DNA from: JBMOMT01 sp049324835
Lineage (GTDB): Bacteria > Chloroflexota > Anaerolineae > CAYNKW01
Assembly (NCBI GenBank): GCA_049324835.1
Contig: JBMOMT010000040.1
Location: 1-64,000 of the forward strand
Direction: 5' to 3'
DNA length: 64,000 nucleotides
Shown here: piece after piece, positions 24,447-32,618 of the stretch
Layout of the letters: every line of letters starts with the position of its first letter
Numbering within the stretch: position 1 is the stretch's first letter
Program-made: the position numbers and the translations under genes
The notes under the pieces: generated by a model
Database searches by the model: none
Told to the model about the DNA's origin: nothing
The model's input: the letters and a program-made list of their open reading frames with translations, nothing else

Positions 24447-25580
24447 ATGAAAGCCGAAAATATACACAGCGCAAAACACACCGACGACGGAAAAGCAGGT
24501 CGCGGTCAGGCGCTGGTCGAGATGACGCTGCTGCTGCCGGCGCTCTTCCTGCTGTTCGCCGGGCTGATCGAGCTGGGTTTTGCCTTTTACAATTACCTGG
24601 TGGTCGTCAACGCGGCCCGCGAGGGGTCGCGTTACGGGGCCAAAATGCCCGATTACACCGACGACGATGTGTCTGCCGTGACAGTGCTGGCCGCCAAATA
24701 TCTGCCCGATTTTGTGTTGGAAGGCAGTGGCGCTATCAATCCGGAACGCGCCAGCGTCATCATCACCCGGCTCAATGCCCCCATTCCGGATTCGGGTGAG
24801 GACTATACCTACTTTATCCAGTCGCAGCAGGCCTTTGGTAAAGCTGCCCTGGCGGAAGAAGATCAGGTGCCGCCGCTGCATAGAAGCCAGATCACCACCG
24901 AGCGCCTCGATACCATCGCCGACGAGGTGCGTGATGCCCTCAGCGGCATCACCTTCCAACAAGACGCCCAGTTCATCGCCGTCGAAACGATCTACGATCA
25001 CGGCCAGGTCATCGGCCTCTTTCACATCGGCGATATCATCCCAGACCCGGTGGCCGTCCGCTCGCTGACCATCATGCGCGTCATCGCCTCCGCCCGCCAG
25101 CAGGGCTGCCCTATCTACCCGGTTGCCATACACTGGAGCACCGTGGCAGGCAAACAGACGGGTGACAGCCTGGGAGATATTTACAACGGCACGGGCGAGG
25201 GCAACTTTGGCTGGCTGCGCTGGTGCAGCGAAGCAAGCTGTGGCAACGCCAACTATTTGGTGGCGGCTCTGTATAACCCCTACCTCAGCCTGCGTGACTA
25301 TGACAACCCCGATGAGGCCACCGATCACCGCTTGAACGTCGACGATGACATCTGGGGCAACTCGGGCCTGAGCGACAGCGGTGACGCCAGGGCCGCTCTG
25401 GATGCCCTGGTCGGCGAAGAGATTCGGGTGGCAGTGTGGGATACCGCCACCGGCACCGGCATCAATGCTGAATACCACCTGGCCCGTTATGCCAAGATTC
25501 GCATCGACTCTTACCACCTGCCAGGGCAAAACCGCATCACGGCGACCTTTTTGGGTTTTGACGATTATTGCAACGATTGA
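24447..25580 (+). CDS. TadE-like pseudopilin
   Basis: A 377-residue protein with a short basic leader and a class III signal GRGQALVEMTLLLPALF (Glu at +5) followed by one hydrophobic helix, then the TadE hallmark NAAREGSRYGA. The rest is an extracellular domain with Cys-containing stretches near 225-245 and a conserved end around WGNSGLSDSGDARAALDAL near residue 300. ATG 24447 follows GGGAGGTC. It sits between two secreted proteins in the pilus cluster and ends 14 bp before the next start. Probably a minor pilin or tip component. Confidence 0.85.
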   Translation: MKAENIHSAKHTDDGKAGRGQALVEMTLLLPALFLLFAGLIELGFAFYNYLVVVNAAREGSRYGAKMPDYTDDDVSAVTVLAAKYLPDFVLEGSGAINPERASVIITRLNAPIPDSGEDYTYFIQSQQAFGKAALAEEDQVPPLHRSQITTERLDTIADEVRDALSGITFQQDAQFIAVETIYDHGQVIGLFHIGDIIPDPVAVRSLTIMRVIASARQQGCPIYPVAIHWSTVAGKQTGDSLGDIYNGTGEGNFGWLRWCSEASCGNANYLVAALYNPYLSLRDYDNPDEATDHRLNVDDDIWGNSGLSDSGDARAALDALVGEEIRVAVWDTATGTGINAEYHLARYAKIRIDSYHLPGQNRITATFLGFDDYCND

Positions 25581-25594
25581 CACGGGAGGGGAGC

Positions 25595-27049
25595 GTGGGC
25601 ACGTGTGGCGTGAAGCATCAAAAAACGAACGGCCTGGCGCGGTCATTGTCCCTGGCGCTGGTGGTGGGCGCGCTGGCCTTGTTGGCGCGAGGGGCGGCCC
25701 CTCGCACCGTGGCGGCTGCAGGGGATACCTTTTTGCGCCTCACCACCAACCTCTCCGACAGCGCCAGCCTGCTCTCGGCCTACCCCGATGTGGCCGTCAG
25801 CGCCAACGGCCAGTACATCGCCGTCGCCTGGCAGGAGCAGGCCTCCGGCGACGGTGAAAAGGCCGGTTACATCTATGTGCGCTGTGCCCAGGAGGGCAGC
25901 AGCCAGGGCTGGGGCGTCAAGACGGCCGTGCCAGGCAGTTACAACAAACAGACCCAGCTCCGCGGCCAGACGCCGGCCGTGGCGCTCGACGGCAACGCCC
26001 TGCATGTCGTCTGGTCGGGTGGGTATAACGGTGAGTACAACTATATCTATTACCAATACGCCACCATCGAAGCCGACAGCAGCCTCAAATGGCCCTCCGG
26101 CGTCGTCCAGATCGTGGCCAGCGTGGCCAATACCGAACTTTCCACCCCGGATGTGGCCCTGGATGAAAACGGCCGGCCGCACGTCGTCTGGCAACAAGAG
26201 GCCGCCTCCGGCGAGCGGCAGGTCTATTACAGCCGCCACAACGGCACGGCCTGGCAGGCGAGCCAGCAGGTCTCTTTACTCACCGGCGACGATAACCGCG
26301 CCCCGGCCATCGCTGTCTGGGGCACGACCGCCTACGTGGTCTGGGTGGCCCTGCAAGACGATGGCACCGGCGACGACACCGGGCGGGTCTATTTTGCCAA
26401 CAGCAGCAACTGGTCTGGCAGCGTGAAATCGGTCTACGATGGCCTCAACGACCACCGGTACAAAGCCCGGAACCCGGCCATCGCCATGATCTACGAAGCC
26501 GGCAAGGAAGTCCTGTGGGTGGGTGTGGCCTGGGACGTGTGGGAGGATGTCAACGACAACGGCGACGTGGACAGCGGCGACCGCTGGTGGCTCTACTATC
26601 GCCGCTCTGTGGACGGCGGCAGCACCTGGGAGACGCGCCAGTCTCTGGGCAGCACCTTTTACCCCCACGCCGCCGGCGGCGACGAGTACGTGCAGTCGGT
26701 GCGGCCGTCGCTGTTCTATTCACCCGATCCGGACGACATGATGCCGCACATCGCCCTGGCCAGGAGCAGCAGCAGCAATTTCAGCGGCGGCATGAGCACC
26801 TATCACTATGCCTACGACGGCGCTTCGTGGAGCTCGCAGATCATGCCGCTGGGCAGCACCGCCTCCAGCAACGAGCGCGGCGCGGCTCGTTTGGTCATCG
26901 GCGCCTACGATGGAGAATTTCACCCCCATTATGTGTATCAGGCGGTGGTGGGGCAGGTGAGTGGTCAGAACCGCTGGGACGTGTTTTATACCAGCGACGT
27001 GATCTATTACCAGGTGCGCCTGCCCATCGTCATGCGTAACCATGACTAG
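25595..27049 (+). CDS. Secreted beta-propeller (sialidase/BNR-like) protein
   Basis: A 484-residue exported protein with a hydrophobic signal segment (about 15-37, ending RTVAAAG). The mature part has repeated blade-like blocks containing PDVAVSANG, TPAVALDGN, DVALDENGRPHVVW and APAIAVWG, typical of sialidase-like or BNR/Asp-box propellers, and ends with RLPIVMRN. The full Asp-box SxDxGxTW occurs once (SVDGGSTWETRQ). I do not see the catalytic Arg triad of true sialidases, so binding rather than hydrolysis is more likely. GTG 25595 follows GGGAGGGGA and is preferred to a TTG at 25568 that overlaps the previous gene. It belongs to the pilus-associated cluster. Confidence 0.75.
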   Translation: MGTCGVKHQKTNGLARSLSLALVVGALALLARGAAPRTVAAAGDTFLRLTTNLSDSASLLSAYPDVAVSANGQYIAVAWQEQASGDGEKAGYIYVRCAQEGSSQGWGVKTAVPGSYNKQTQLRGQTPAVALDGNALHVVWSGGYNGEYNYIYYQYATIEADSSLKWPSGVVQIVASVANTELSTPDVALDENGRPHVVWQQEAASGERQVYYSRHNGTAWQASQQVSLLTGDDNRAPAIAVWGTTAYVVWVALQDDGTGDDTGRVYFANSSNWSGSVKSVYDGLNDHRYKARNPAIAMIYEAGKEVLWVGVAWDVWEDVNDNGDVDSGDRWWLYYRRSVDGGSTWETRQSLGSTFYPHAAGGDEYVQSVRPSLFYSPDPDDMMPHIALARSSSSNFSGGMSTYHYAYDGASWSSQIMPLGSTASSNERGAARLVIGAYDGEFHPHYVYQAVVGQVSGQNRWDVFYTSDVIYYQVRLPIVMRNHD

Positions 27050-27101
27050 TGCTCTGTCAAGGCCCATGTGATGGATAAACCAGCGAGTCGGCCAAGTCAG
27101 G

Positions 27102-27152
27102 ATTCCCCAACTTGTTGGGGTTGGCGGCGCAGGTTCCCCAACGAGTGGGGGA
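27102..27152. repeat. Paired CCCCAAC hairpin repeats
   Basis: Two similar small palindromes follow each other: TTCCCCAACTTGTTGGGG (about 27103-27120) and TTCCCCAACGAGTGGGGG (about 27134-27151). They occupy the gap between two pilus-cluster genes. There is no U tract, so they look like dispersed repeats rather than terminators. Confidence 0.5.
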
Positions 27153-27242
27153 CTCGGCCTGAACATGGGGCCGGCGCTCAGCCATCCCATCGTGGTTGGC
27201 AGCACACCAGGCCAGACTGGTGCGGTGAGGCATGCGGCAGCC

Positions 27243-27863
27243 ATGAGCAATAAAAAGCTGATTGTGTGGGTGCTGATCGGCTGGCTGGTGGTGTTGGGTT
27301 TGCTGGCGCTGGCCTTTGTATTGTTCGGCTCCGATGACCTGGGCGCGCCGGCGCGGCACGAGTTGGGAACGGTGGCCGAGACGGCCAGAAAAGTGTTGCC
27401 GGCCACCGAATCGCTGGCCAGCGGCTGGCAACCCGACGCCGTGCTGGTCGGCATCACCGCCAGTTGGCACGACGTCAGCCCGGAAACGCTGCGCCAGCCG
27501 CCCGCCTGGTCGTTCCAGTTTTATTCGGCCGGGCGGCGCGAAACCCTGATTACGACGGTGCTTCAGGGCCAGGCGCAGACGGTGCGCACGTCGTTAGCGC
27601 CCTACCCGTTGCCGGCCATCCAGCCGGACGCCTGGGCCATCGATAGCACCCAGGCGCTGGAGGTCTGGCTGGACAACGGCGGCGCCGATTTCCTGGCCGA
27701 AAACCCGGTGGGCGCCCAGGTGCGCCTGCAACTGCGCCTGTACTCCGACCGGCAGCACGAATCGCCCCAGCTTGTGTGGACGGTCACCGGCCTGGTGTTC
27801 GAAACCAACCGCTTTCGTATGTTGCGCATCGACGCGACCAGCGGCAAAGTAGTCTATTTTTAG
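27243..27863 (+). CDS. Membrane-anchored hypothetical protein
   Basis: A 206-residue protein with one N-terminal membrane helix (about 6-28) and an exported domain that matches no family I recognise. It contains regularly spaced WSFQFYS, LEVWLDN and LVWTVTG blocks, so the fold is probably beta-rich. ATG 27243 is favoured because it immediately precedes the membrane helix; an upstream ATG at 27165 would add 26 residues of repeat-derived sequence. It lies inside the Tad cluster between the propeller protein and the vWA protein, and a role in pilus assembly or the surface complex is inferred only from position. Confidence 0.55.
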   Translation: MSNKKLIVWVLIGWLVVLGLLALAFVLFGSDDLGAPARHELGTVAETARKVLPATESLASGWQPDAVLVGITASWHDVSPETLRQPPAWSFQFYSAGRRETLITTVLQGQAQTVRTSLAPYPLPAIQPDAWAIDSTQALEVWLDNGGADFLAENPVGAQVRLQLRLYSDRQHESPQLVWTVTGLVFETNRFRMLRIDATSGKVVYF

Positions 27864-27870
27864 CTCGTTC

Positions 27871-27985
27871 GTAACTGCTCACCCTCCCGCAGGCTGGACG
27901 GCAGATTCAGGTAGAAATCGGCTGAAAAAAAGGATGAAGCGAACGATTTCGACCGATTTACCAGCCTGCGGGAGGGTAGGCGAGA
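27871..27985. mobile_element. MITE-like element, copy 2
   Basis: It starts GTAACTGCTCACCCTCCCGC and ends AGCCTGCGGGAGGGTAGGC; the outermost right bases (GAGCAGTTAC) have been lost. The interior resembles copy 3 at 56734-56854 in opposite orientation. It ends about 10 bp before the Shine-Dalgarno of the vWA gene at 28005, so it forms most of that gene's upstream sequence. No clear target duplication remains. Confidence 0.7.
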
Positions 27986-28004
27986 CGCGCTCTGGAGGTG
28001 TCTG

Positions 28005-30029
28005 ATGGTGGAGGATAATGTGAGACTGGCCCAGAACAAACCGGATCGCGAGCGCGGCCAGAGCCTGATCATCATGGCTTTTGCTTTCGTGGCGCTGTTG
28101 CTCATCGTGGGCCTGGCCATCGATCTGGGCATGGTTTACATCGAGCGCATCCGGCTTTCGCGCGCCTGCGACGCGGCGGCCCTGGCGGCGGCCTCCGAGC
28201 TGCCCTTTGAGGCCGAGGCCCACTCGCGGGCCATCGAGGCGCTGGCCCACAACGATTACGACGTGACCATTGCCCTCGTCCGCATCAACGACGCATATTG
28301 GGGCGGTCCGGCCGACGCGCGGGTGACGATCGATATCAACACCGTGGATTATCAGAACAAAAGCCTGCCGGTCGATCAACAGCCCGACACCGCCGACCGC
28401 ATCCGGGTGGAAGGCCGTTCGCTGGTGCGCATGAACATCATGCAGCTCGTCGGCATCCGGGAGGCGCCGGTCAACTGGCGGGCGGTGGCGGAAAACGTCA
28501 ACAACCTGGACATCACCCTGGTGCTGGACCGCTCCGGCTCCATGCAAGAGGACACCATCTGTTTCGGTTGTTACGATCCGGCGGGCAGCGTCTACCCGTC
28601 CGGCGAGCGTTACCCGCTGGCTTATCCCGAAGGCGTCAACGACCCCTGCTCCGAGTCGGACCCCATCGAGAGCGGCGGCGACCTCTATCTGGTGATGGAG
28701 GCCGAGTATTACGATGCCACCAGCGCCGATTATCACCGCGAGTACAACGATCTGGGCGATAGTTACTGGGCCTTGCAGCGGCCAGGTGGCGATACCGGCA
28801 ACTGCGGCGGCAACCAGACCTGCGGCTCCTCCAGCCTGGACAACCGTGGCGCGTACATGATGCACATGCCCCACAGCAGCGTGGCCAACGTGTACACCTT
28901 TGCCCAGGCGGCGACCGATGCGCCGCGCATGGATTACCAGGTGCAAATACCGGCAGCCTATCACAACGACCGTTTTTACGTCTATGTGCGCGGCCAGGGC
29001 GGAAACCAGTGGGGTGAGCAGCCGGTCAGTTCACGCCTGATGTACTGGGGCATGGATGGTTCACCCATCGGCCAGACCAGCACGGGCAACTTTTCCGCCG
29101 GCGGTTACGCCGAGCCTGTGATTGGGGCGGGAAGCTGGACGTGGGGTCGCATGAGCAACGATGTGGTTCTGAGCCAGGGCACGCACACGCTCAACATCTG
29201 GGCCGGGGGCATCGGCTTCCGGTTGGACAAGATCATCCTCACCACCAACGGCCTCTACAGCCCATCGGGTGACGGGCCAGACGAGACCCACGGCCGCGAC
29301 CCCAACGGTTACGCCTGCAGCGAGTGCAACCCCAATTACGGCCTGCTGGTGGGCGACGGCACACCGCCCGACGGCTGCGACAACCGCCGCGATGACCTGT
29401 ACGACGACGACCAGCCCATCCGTTTTCTGAAAGAAGCGTCCAAAGATTTCGTCGCCCGCCTCGACCCGGCGGTAGACCAGATCGGCGTGGTGCGTTATTC
29501 CACCACTGCCGGCATCGGCAAATATCTGCAATGCGTGGTGCGGCTGGGTGATGCCTGCACCGATTTTAACCAGACGGCGAGTGACGTGCGGGTGTTGGAT
29601 TACATCGAGAGCCTGAACGCCGATGGCGGCACCAACATCCCCGATGGCATGCGCCGCGCCATCGAGGTGTTTAGCCACACCTATGCCCGCGGCGCGGCGG
29701 CCCACATCATGATCCTGATGACCGATGGCCAGACCAATCAGATCCAGGGCCTGGACGCGGCCTGTTACGCCGACGACCTGTGGGAACCGCCGAGCAGCAG
29801 CAACGACCAGGATCGCTCCCGCGACTGCGTGGTCTATTTCACCAATCAGGCCAAAGAGTTGGGCTACGTGGTCTATTCCATCAGCCTGGGCGCCCAGGCC
29901 GATATTGAATTGTTGGAATTCGTGGCCGCAGAGACGGGCGGCCAGCACTATAACGCCCCCCGCGCCGAGGATCTGAGCGCCATTTTCCAGGCGATCGCGG
30001 ATCACATTTTCCTGCGTCTCATCGAATAA
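28005..30029 (+). CDS. TadG-like vWA protein with CBM-like insertion
   Basis: A 674-residue protein. The N-terminal RERGQSLIIMAFAFVALLL and DAAALAAAS near residue 56 are typical of TadG/Flp-associated proteins with a Tad_N-type helix. A von Willebrand A domain begins with the MIDAS motif DRSGSM at residues 175-180. It is then interrupted by about 190 residues (about 225-416) resembling a CBM35-like module (VMEAEYYDA at its start, FRLDKIILTT at its end). The vWA fold resumes near 450 with GTNIPDGM and MILMTDGQTN. The insertion resembles the CBM of the 1266-residue protein. TadG-type proteins are thought to sit at the pilus tip or base; the insert adds a likely sugar-binding face. ATG follows GGAGGTG. 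Confidence 0.85.
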   Translation: MVEDNVRLAQNKPDRERGQSLIIMAFAFVALLLIVGLAIDLGMVYIERIRLSRACDAAALAAASELPFEAEAHSRAIEALAHNDYDVTIALVRINDAYWGGPADARVTIDINTVDYQNKSLPVDQQPDTADRIRVEGRSLVRMNIMQLVGIREAPVNWRAVAENVNNLDITLVLDRSGSMQEDTICFGCYDPAGSVYPSGERYPLAYPEGVNDPCSESDPIESGGDLYLVMEAEYYDATSADYHREYNDLGDSYWALQRPGGDTGNCGGNQTCGSSSLDNRGAYMMHMPHSSVANVYTFAQAATDAPRMDYQVQIPAAYHNDRFYVYVRGQGGNQWGEQPVSSRLMYWGMDGSPIGQTSTGNFSAGGYAEPVIGAGSWTWGRMSNDVVLSQGTHTLNIWAGGIGFRLDKIILTTNGLYSPSGDGPDETHGRDPNGYACSECNPNYGLLVGDGTPPDGCDNRRDDLYDDDQPIRFLKEASKDFVARLDPAVDQIGVVRYSTTAGIGKYLQCVVRLGDACTDFNQTASDVRVLDYIESLNADGGTNIPDGMRRAIEVFSHTYARGAAAHIMILMTDGQTNQIQGLDAACYADDLWEPPSSSNDQDRSRDCVVYFTNQAKELGYVVYSISLGAQADIELLEFVAAETGGQHYNAPRAEDLSAIFQAIADHIFLRLIE

Positions 30030-30052
30030 CACGTTCAGGCCGCATCTTTTGA

Positions 30053-30078
30053 AAGAGCGGGGGTCTTGCCCCGCTCTT
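30053..30078 (+). terminator. Hairpin after the vWA gene
   Basis: AAGAGCGGGG (30053-30062) pairs with CCCCGCTCTT (30069-30078). The following bases are not a T run, so termination may be partial. It separates the surface-protein genes from the assembly genes, which have their own promoter. Confidence 0.5.
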
Positions 30079-30147
30079 CTGCTATGCCTGTCAGCGGGCC
30101 GGGGGCGGGCGGGTGGCGCTTTTCTGACGATAGTGCGCCTGGCTCTC

Positions 30148-30176
30148 TTGACAATTGCCATAAGCTAGAGTATCAT
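30148..30176 (+). promoter_or_regulatory. Promoter of the pilus assembly operon
   Basis: A perfect TTGACA (30148-30153), a 17-nt spacer and TATCAT (30171-30176). It starts a transcript about 45 nt before cpaB and allows the assembly genes to be set apart from the pilin genes. Confidence 0.8.
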
Positions 30177-30225
30177 TAGGTAGACGGATGTCACCTGGCA
30201 CACGCGCTCACGAGGAGGAAAACCG

Positions 30226-31242
30226 ATGCAGGGCCGAGGGAGATTCTTTGTAATCCTGGGCGTAGTATTGTTGGCGTTGGCCATTGTGGGTGGATTGTTG
30301 ATCGTGGTGCTGCAGGGCCGTGGCGGCATTTCGACACCCGCCAAACAGACGGCGGAAGCCCCGCAGGCGCAGGCCACCGAGGAAGCCCCTGAAATGAGAG
30401 AGGTGGTGCAGGCAGTGCAGAACCTGGGGGTGGGCGAAGAGATCCGGCCCGACGCGGTGGATATCCGCCAGGTTGAGGCGGACGCCGTGCCCGAAGGCGC
30501 CTTCAAGTCTATCGAGGATGTGCGCGGCAAGCTGGCCCGTCAGGATATCTATCAGGGTGACGTGCTGGTAGACGAGATGGTCATCGCCGTGGATGACGTG
30601 CAGCTCCTGGGATGGCGGGCCACCTTCATCATCCCGGATGGCCGGGTGGCCGTGGCCTTTCCGGTGAGCCAGCTATCGTCGGTCAACTATGCCATCCAGC
30701 CCGGCGATCGGGTGGACGTGTTGGTGTCGGGCGCTTTTATCGACGTCGATGTCGAGACCCAGATCAAAGCGCCCATCATCTACGAAGGCGACGAGTCGTG
30801 CCAGGCTGGCTGCCAGCCGGTGGGGGAGCAGGTGCAACGCACCTTTACCCAGTTGACCATCGACGACGCCCAGGTGCTGGGCATCGGCACCTGGGGGCAA
30901 CCAACGCCAGAGCCGGCCGAGGGCGAGACAGAGCAAGAGACGGTGGAAGGTGAAACAGCCACTACCCAGCAGGGGCCGCTGCCCACGGCCTACGATTCGC
31001 TCATTCTGATCGTGACGCCGCAAGACGCGGCTGCGCTCAAGTTCCTGCGTGAAAACGGCTTTGTCATCGACCTGGCTCTGCGCTCCGGCAAGGATACCGG
31101 CCTCCACGAGACCGAACAGGTCACGCTAGAGTACGTCATGACCCGCTTTCGTATTTCGCCGCCCACCAAATTGCCCTACCGCCTGGAAGCGATGGAAGAA
31201 CGTAGCGTGATCTCGACAGCGCCGGCGCAGGTGGATCAGTGA
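30226..31242 (+). CDS. cpaB: Pilus assembly protein CpaB/RcpC
   Basis: A 338-residue protein with an N-terminal membrane helix (about 8-30), an Ala/Glu/Gln-rich linker, and a SAF domain near 60-115 with the CpaB pattern LGVGEEIRPDAVDIRQVEAD and later VAFPVSQL...GDRVDVLVSG. RcpC/CpaB proteins are envelope components of the Tad machine, usually next to the secretin in diderms. No secretin gene is nearby, consistent with a single-membrane envelope. ATG 30226 follows GAGGAGG. First gene of the assembly operon. Confidence 0.9.
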   Translation: MQGRGRFFVILGVVLLALAIVGGLLIVVLQGRGGISTPAKQTAEAPQAQATEEAPEMREVVQAVQNLGVGEEIRPDAVDIRQVEADAVPEGAFKSIEDVRGKLARQDIYQGDVLVDEMVIAVDDVQLLGWRATFIIPDGRVAVAFPVSQLSSVNYAIQPGDRVDVLVSGAFIDVDVETQIKAPIIYEGDESCQAGCQPVGEQVQRTFTQLTIDDAQVLGIGTWGQPTPEPAEGETEQETVEGETATTQQGPLPTAYDSLILIVTPQDAAALKFLRENGFVIDLALRSGKDTGLHETEQVTLEYVMTRFRISPPTKLPYRLEAMEERSVISTAPAQVDQ

Positions 31243-31304
31243 GTGGTATGTGTTCCGGCAACAAACTGTGCGATATCCTCCCCGGCAGGAGGTGACACAA
31301 GTTC

Positions 31305-32576
31305 ATGGCTGAAGAAAAGATCCGCGTGTTGATAGTGGACGATATTCCCGAGACGAGGGAGAACCTACGCAAGCTCCTCTACTTTGAGACGGACATCGAG
31401 GTGGTGGCTGCCGCCACCGACGGCGAAGAGGGCATCCGGCTGGCCAAAGAGTATCAACCCCACGTGGTGTTGATGGACATCAACATGCCCGGCGTGGATG
31501 GCATCGCTGCCACGGAGGCCGTCACCCAGGAAGTGCCCTATTGCCAGGTGATCATGATGTCGGTGCAGGGCGAGGCCGATTATCTGCGCCGCTCGATGCT
31601 GGCCGGCGCGCGCCAGTTTCTTATCAAGCCCTTCACCGGCGACGAGCTGGTATCTACCATTCGCCGGGTTTACGAGCTGGGCGCCCGGCGGCCCATGCCG
31701 GTGATGCAGCCGACTGGCGTGGGTTACGAAGCAGCGCGCCAGTCGGCGGCGGAGCGCGGCAAAATCATCGCCGTCTTTAGCCCCAAGGGCGGCACTGGCT
31801 GCACGGTGGTGGCCACCAACCTGGCGGTGGCGTTGCAAAAGACGATGGAAGAAGGAAACAAACAGGTAGTGCTCATGGATGCCAGCCTCCAGTTTGGCGA
31901 TGTGGGGGTGATGATGCACCTGCAGCCAAGCCGCAGCATCGCCGATATCGCGCCCCACATCGATGAGCTGGATCAGGACATGTTCGAGACGACACTGCTG
32001 GCGCACGCCTCGGGTGTCAAATGTTTGCTGGCTCCACCCCGGCCCGAAATGGCCGACCTGGTCACGCCGGAGCATATCCCCACCATCCTGAGAGGGTTGC
32101 GGCGCATGTTCGATTACGTCGTCGTCGATACCTGGGGCTCGCTGGGTGATCTGGTGCTGAATATCCTGGACAACGCGGATCGGATCGTGCTGCTGGCCAC
32201 GCCGGACATTCCCTCTCTGGCAAACACCAAACTGTTCTTCGAAGTGACGCAGGCGTTGGACTATCCTCAGGAAAAGATTTTACTCGTGCTCAACAAGATG
32301 GACAAGACGAGTCGTATCACGGCCAAAGATATCTCACAGAGCCTCAAGCACCCGGTGGCCGCTCAGATCGTATTGGACGAGCCCAAGGTGGCTCAATCGG
32401 TCAACCGTGGCACGCCACTGGTGCTTGCCGACCGTCGGACGCCCTTTTCGATGAGCATTCTGGAGTTGGCCCAGGTCATCGTCCAGAGCCTGGAAGCCGC
32501 CATCGAGGTGAATGAAGAGGATCGCCTGGCTGCCGATGCTCGCTCTGGGCGGCGTGTCGGACGTCTTTTCGGTTGA
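31305..32576 (+). CDS. cpaE: CpaE-like protein: receiver plus ParA-type ATPase
   Basis: A 423-residue protein. The N-terminal receiver domain has an apparently active site (VDD at 11-13, phosphoacceptor D58 in VVLMDINMPG, Lys in FLIKPF near 109). A MinD/ParA-like domain follows. Its deviant P-loop reads SPKGGTGCTVVATN near 159-172: the signature Lys of KGG is present but Cys replaces the Walker Lys. CpaE/TadZ proteins localise the Tad machine to a cell site and often have degenerate P-loops. An intact receiver suggests phospho-control, perhaps by the kinases upstream of flp. ATG follows CAGGAGGTGAC. Second gene of the assembly operon. Confidence 0.9.
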   Translation: MAEEKIRVLIVDDIPETRENLRKLLYFETDIEVVAAATDGEEGIRLAKEYQPHVVLMDINMPGVDGIAATEAVTQEVPYCQVIMMSVQGEADYLRRSMLAGARQFLIKPFTGDELVSTIRRVYELGARRPMPVMQPTGVGYEAARQSAAERGKIIAVFSPKGGTGCTVVATNLAVALQKTMEEGNKQVVLMDASLQFGDVGVMMHLQPSRSIADIAPHIDELDQDMFETTLLAHASGVKCLLAPPRPEMADLVTPEHIPTILRGLRRMFDYVVVDTWGSLGDLVLNILDNADRIVLLATPDIPSLANTKLFFEVTQALDYPQEKILLVLNKMDKTSRITAKDISQSLKHPVAAQIVLDEPKVAQSVNRGTPLVLADRRTPFSMSILELAQVIVQSLEAAIEVNEEDRLAADARSGRRVGRLFG

Positions 32577-32618
32577 GGTCCGCTCGTTGTAGCCCTAGTC
32601 TGAAGGAGAGAGTGATCC

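Noticed and set aside
23709..25646. 645-codon open frame on the minus strand
   Set aside because: Antisense across three plus-strand genes with signal peptides and domains; it would span their start and stop regions.
25595..27049. Active sialidase
   Set aside because: Blade-like repeats and one Asp box are seen, but I could not identify the catalytic Arg triad, Tyr/Glu pair or Asp.
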